A stretch of DNA of 10,275 nucleotides, taken from positions 1 to 10,275 of the forward strand of contig JAEZTA010000147.1 of the NCBI GenBank assembly GCA_023443765.1. Direction: 5' to 3'. A program made the position numbers and the translations under genes. Shown here piece after piece: positions 7,174 to 10,275 of this stretch. Position 1 is the stretch's first letter, and the number at the start of each line of letters is the position of its first letter. The notes beneath the pieces were generated by a model. It saw only the letters and a program-made list of their open reading frames with translations. It did no database searches and had not been told where the DNA came from. Source of the stretch: Bacteroidota bacterium. GTDB lineage: Bacteria > Bacteroidota > Bacteroidia > Bacteroidales > Rikenellaceae.

Positions 7174-10015
7174 GAAAACTTTCTTATACGAAGTTGCCCG
7201 GGACCTTTACGAACGCTATGGCGAGGGGCTTTCCGAAAGGGCGATGCTCTTTCCGTCGCGGCGTGCGCGGCTGTTCTTCGTCGATGCCCTGACGGGTATC
7301 GCCGGGCGTCCGATGTGGCAGCCCCGGTGGGTGACGATCGACGACCTGATGGCCGAGATTTCGGGCCTCCGGACTGGCGACCGCGTGCGGCTGATCACCG
7401 AACTCTATAAAATTTATTCGGAATACCACGCCGAACCGTTCGACAAGTTCTACTTCTGGGGCGACATGCTCCTGACAGATTTCGACACCATCGACAAATA
7501 CCGGATCGACGCCGCGATGCTGTTCCGCAACATCTCGGAGATCAAGGAGATCGAGGCCGACATTTCGTACCTCACCCCGGCGCAGCTGCAAATCCTGCGT
7601 TTTTGGTCGTCGCTGGGCGAGGAGGCCGACCTCTCGGAGGAGAAACGCCGCTTCCTGGCGATCTGGAAGACGCTGGGACCGGTCTACCGCCGTTTTCGCG
7701 AACGGCTCTCCGAACTGGGCATTGCTTACAACGGCATGGTCCAGCGGGCCGCCGCCGACCGTATCCGCGAGGGCGGATATGCCTTCCCCGAGGCACGGCA
7801 GTATGTCGTGGCGGGGTTCAACGCCTTGTCGGAGTGCGAAAAACTACTTTTCAAATTCCTTTCGACTGCCGCCGAAACCGATTTTTACTGGGATTACGAC
7901 TCCTATTATAAAGACGACCCCGAGCAGGAAGCCGGGATGTTCGTGCGCGAAAACGTCGTGCAGTTCCCGCCGCGCGGAAGCGTGTCGCACGACAATATGC
8001 GGCAGGCGAAGGAGCTGACCGCCGTGGCCGCGGTGTCGAACGCCGTGCAGTGTAAGCATGCCGCTTCGATCCTGCGGGAACTGGCTGCCCGGGGACCGCT
8101 GGACAAGCGTACGGCTGTGGTGCTGACCGACGAAAACCTGCTCCTGCCGCTGCTTTACGCCTTGCCGCCCGAGATCGGGAAGGTCAACGTCACGATGGGT
8201 TACCCGCTGCGCGCCAGTCTGGCCTATACGTTTATCGAACGCCTTGTGGAGTTGCAGGCCCATCGCCGCAAAAAAGGCGCGGGGTGCACCTTCTACCATG
8301 CCGATGCCGTGGGCATTCTCGCGCATCCCTATATCTCGGACAGCGATGCCCGCGAGACCCGCGCCATGCAGGACGAGATCGTGCGCGAACGGCGCATTTC
8401 GGTCGATGCCGCGTGGCTGGGGCGCAACGACCTGCTGCGGCTGGTCTTTTCGCCTGCCGCCGAATGGCGCGAATTGTCCGACTGGCTGTTGCTGGTGGTA
8501 GCTGCCGTGGCCCGGCTGCCCTACGAAGGCGACGATGCCCGTCAGCGGGTGGAGTTCCTGGCTGTGATTTCGGGTGAAATCTCCAAACTCCGCAACTCGC
8601 TGGACGAATGCGATATTGAACTGACGACGGATGTGTATGCGTCGTTGCTGCGTCGCCATTTGCAGACCATGCGCATTCCCTACGAAGGCGAACCGCTCGA
8701 AGGGGTGCAGATCATGGGTATCCTCGAAACCCGTAACCTCGATTTCGAAAACGTCGTGCTGCTCTCGATGAACGACGACAACTTCCCGGGCAACCACATG
8801 GCTCAAGCGTCGTTCGTGCCCTACAACCTGCGGGCGGCTTACGGGCTGCCCACGCCGGAGCACCACGAAGGGGTTTACGCCTACTATTTCTACCGCCTCG
8901 TGCAGCGCGCCGGGCGGGTGTGGATGCTCTACTGTTCGCATGCCGACGACAAGTCGACCGGCGAGCCGAGCCGCTATATCTATCAGCTTGACTACGAAAG
9001 CGGCTTTCCGGTCCGTAAAGTAGAGGTGGGCGTCGATGTCAACCTCGCCGAAACCGCCCCGATCGAGGTGGCGAAGGACGAGGGGATTATGAAGCGCCTC
9101 GGGCGCTTCACCGACCCCGAATCGAAGGCTACGCTCTCGCCGACAGCCTTTTTCCGCTATGTGGCCTGTCCTTTACGCTTCTATTTCCATTCCGTGGCGC
9201 GGCTTCAGGCCGACGACGAGATTTCCGAGGAGGTCGATGCCCCGATGTTCGGTACGATCCTCCACGCCGCGGTGCAGAAACTTTATGCCCGGATTGTGGG
9301 CGAAGTGCACCCCGGTGAAACCCTGCGGGCCATGGTTCGCACGGGCGAAATCGCAACGGCGGTCGAGGCGGCGATCAACGAAAATTATTTGCAGGACCCA
9401 GCAGCCACGACCGACGATTATACGGGCAACCTGCTGTTGGTCAAAGATATTGTCACCCGTTATCTGCGCGGCGGGGTGATTCCTTACGATGCCGGGCACG
9501 ACGGCTTCACGGTCACGGGGCTGGAACAGGAGGTGGCTTATTCGTTCCCGTTCCGGGCGCAGGACCGGGAAATGGAGGTGAAATTCGCGGGTATTGCCGA
9601 CCGTATCGATGCATTGGACGACGGGACGCTGCGCGTAGTCGACTACAAGACCGGCGCCCCGCACCTCGAATTTGCCGGGGTGGAGAGCCTTTTTCGCGGA
9701 GAGGGCAAACAGCGACTTTCGAACATCCTCCAAACGCTGCTCTATGCCATGATGCTCTACCGCACGCGGGGCGTCGACGCCGAGCCTGCGCTCTACTACG
9801 TGCGGGCGATGAACCGCCCCGACTACCTGCCGACGCTCGACGACAAGGAAACCGGCGTCCGCGGGGGCCGCTATACGCTCTATGCCGGGCCGTTCGAAGA
9901 GCTTGTCCGTGAGACTCTTTCCGAGTTGTACAACCCCGCCGTGCCGTTCCGCCAGTGCGAAGATGCCGACGCCTGCAAGTTCTGCGATTTCAACATAATC
10001 TGTAAACGGGGATAA
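7172..10015 (+). CDS. addB: AddB-type PD-(D/E)XK nuclease subunit with iron-sulphur cluster
   Basis: The protein has 947 residues and is the partner of AddA in break resection. The N-terminal part is a RecC-like inactivated helicase: where AddB of Firmicutes has a Walker A, this protein has LFPSRRARLFF (26-36). A relic of helicase motif V appears at GVQIMGILETRNLDFENV (511-528). The C-terminal nuclease is intact: Gly694-xxx-His698, Glu785 or Glu787, Asp810 in GIADR, DYK at 824-826, and Gln854 with Tyr858. Cys666 combined with Cys935, Cys938 and Cys944 (C-x2-C-x5-C) matches the four-cysteine 4Fe-4S staple of AddB. The start is TTG: an in-frame TGA lies at 7121-7123, no ATG lies between, and the first downstream ATG (codon 25) would remove the first strand of the fold. 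KTFLYEVARDLY agrees with the N-terminus I recall for the family. No clear Shine-Dalgarno sequence is present. Confidence 0.92.
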   Translation: MKTFLYEVARDLYERYGEGLSERAMLFPSRRARLFFVDALTGIAGRPMWQPRWVTIDDLMAEISGLRTGDRVRLITELYKIYSEYHAEPFDKFYFWGDMLLTDFDTIDKYRIDAAMLFRNISEIKEIEADISYLTPAQLQILRFWSSLGEEADLSEEKRRFLAIWKTLGPVYRRFRERLSELGIAYNGMVQRAAADRIREGGYAFPEARQYVVAGFNALSECEKLLFKFLSTAAETDFYWDYDSYYKDDPEQEAGMFVRENVVQFPPRGSVSHDNMRQAKELTAVAAVSNAVQCKHAASILRELAARGPLDKRTAVVLTDENLLLPLLYALPPEIGKVNVTMGYPLRASLAYTFIERLVELQAHRRKKGAGCTFYHADAVGILAHPYISDSDARETRAMQDEIVRERRISVDAAWLGRNDLLRLVFSPAAEWRELSDWLLLVVAAVARLPYEGDDARQRVEFLAVISGEISKLRNSLDECDIELTTDVYASLLRRHLQTMRIPYEGEPLEGVQIMGILETRNLDFENVVLLSMNDDNFPGNHMAQASFVPYNLRAAYGLPTPEHHEGVYAYYFYRLVQRAGRVWMLYCSHADDKSTGEPSRYIYQLDYESGFPVRKVEVGVDVNLAETAPIEVAKDEGIMKRLGRFTDPESKATLSPTAFFRYVACPLRFYFHSVARLQADDEISEEVDAPMFGTILHAAVQKLYARIVGEVHPGETLRAMVRTGEIATAVEAAINENYLQDPAATTDDYTGNLLLVKDIVTRYLRGGVIPYDAGHDGFTVTGLEQEVAYSFPFRAQDREMEVKFAGIADRIDALDDGTLRVVDYKTGAPHLEFAGVESLFRGEGKQRLSNILQTLLYAMMLYRTRGVDAEPALYYVRAMNRPDYLPTLDDKETGVRGGRYTLYAGPFEELVRETLSELYNPAVPFRQCEDADACKFCDFNIICKRG

Positions 10016-10021
10016 GCCAAT

Positions 10022-10275
10022 ATGAAGACCGAAAAGGAGAAGATGCTGGCCGGGGAGAGTTACGACTGTGGTTCTCCGGAGTTGTTGGAACGCTGGCAAC
10101 TGGCCAAGCAGTTGCAGGCCGAGTACAACAACACGCCGATGACCGATACCGTGCGTCTGTCGGCCCTGCTGGACCGCCTCTTGGGTTCACGCGGGGAACA
10201 CGTCTGGATCTCGGCGCCGTTTCTGGTGGATTACGGCGAAAATATCCATATCGGTCACCATGTGGAGATCAACAT
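10022..10275 (+). CDS. Maltose/galactoside O-acetyltransferase family protein, 3' end outside window
   Basis: Only the first 84 codons are present; the frame is open to the edge. Residues 3-38 match the N-terminal domain of maltose acetyltransferases (TEKEKMLAGESYD, then LLERWQLAKQLQAEYN), closely resembling E. coli Maa. From about residue 64 the left-handed beta-helix begins (APFLVDYGENIHIG, then HHVEIN), as in Maa, LacA and NodL. These enzymes move an acetyl group from acetyl-CoA to a sugar hydroxyl in the cytoplasm; the true sugar cannot be told. The catalytic His lies beyond the edge. The ATG follows the addB stop by six bases, so the two are probably co-transcribed, with no evident functional link. 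Confidence 0.9.
   Translation, partial: MKTEKEKMLAGESYDCGSPELLERWQLAKQLQAEYNNTPMTDTVRLSALLDRLLGSRGEHVWISAPFLVDYGENIHIGHHVEIN

Noticed and set aside
7241..7330. Active ATPase site at the AddB N-terminus
   Set aside because: No Gly-rich Lys-Ser/Thr loop occurs; the equivalent stretch reads LFPSRRARLFF, so this subunit should not hydrolyse ATP.
7072..7410. Plus-strand frame with an ATG before addB
   Set aside because: It continues out of phase with addB, whose frame is supported by family motifs from its first codons.
9173..10099. Minus-strand open frame of 308 codons opposite the addB 3' end
   Set aside because: It is antisense to the nuclease and iron-sulphur motifs of addB and runs into the acetyltransferase start. 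No coding evidence.

Overview
The window looks like chromosomal DNA from a GC-rich member of the Bacteroidetes, most likely Alistipes or another Rikenellaceae. This is inferred from four things: the Bacteroidetes-type -7 box (TAnnTTTG) at 6272-6279, the general lack of Shine-Dalgarno sequences, the type of AddA/AddB proteins encoded, and the AT-rich intergenic DNA between strongly GC-rich genes. No database search was possible, so the genus is a guess. No RNA genes, CRISPR array, insertion sequence or phage genes were seen.

Left part, minus strand (6215 down to 59): four genes packed head to tail, with a hairpin terminator at 27-55. The first is a 1048-residue AddA-type helicase-nuclease with a GTG start. 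It overlaps by 4 bases (ATGA) an ABC transporter with fused membrane and ATPase domains. The transporter is followed with no gap by an HPr-kinase-like protein, which in turn overlaps by ATGA a small S24/S26 (signal peptidase-like) serine protease. The last three genes (transporter, kinase, protease) form the least explained part of the window. The combination recalls export and processing modules for modified peptides, but no precursor peptide or modifying enzyme is visible.

Middle and right part, plus strand (6311 to the end): a secreted DUF2807 (GIN-domain) protein comes first. It is followed by a 156-base gap bordered by degenerate 7-base repeat arms in opposite orientation. Next is a 947-residue AddB-type nuclease starting at TTG, and six bases later the start of a maltose/galactoside O-acetyltransferase gene cut by the window edge.

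AddA and AddB should act together: AddA supplies the motor ATPase and one nuclease, and AddB supplies a RecC-like inactive helicase fold plus an iron-sulphur-stabilised nuclease. Together they would resect double-strand breaks for RecA-dependent recombination. Their genes are not adjacent here but diverge around the DUF2807 gene. The 95-base region at 6216-6310 must hold the start signals for both directions.
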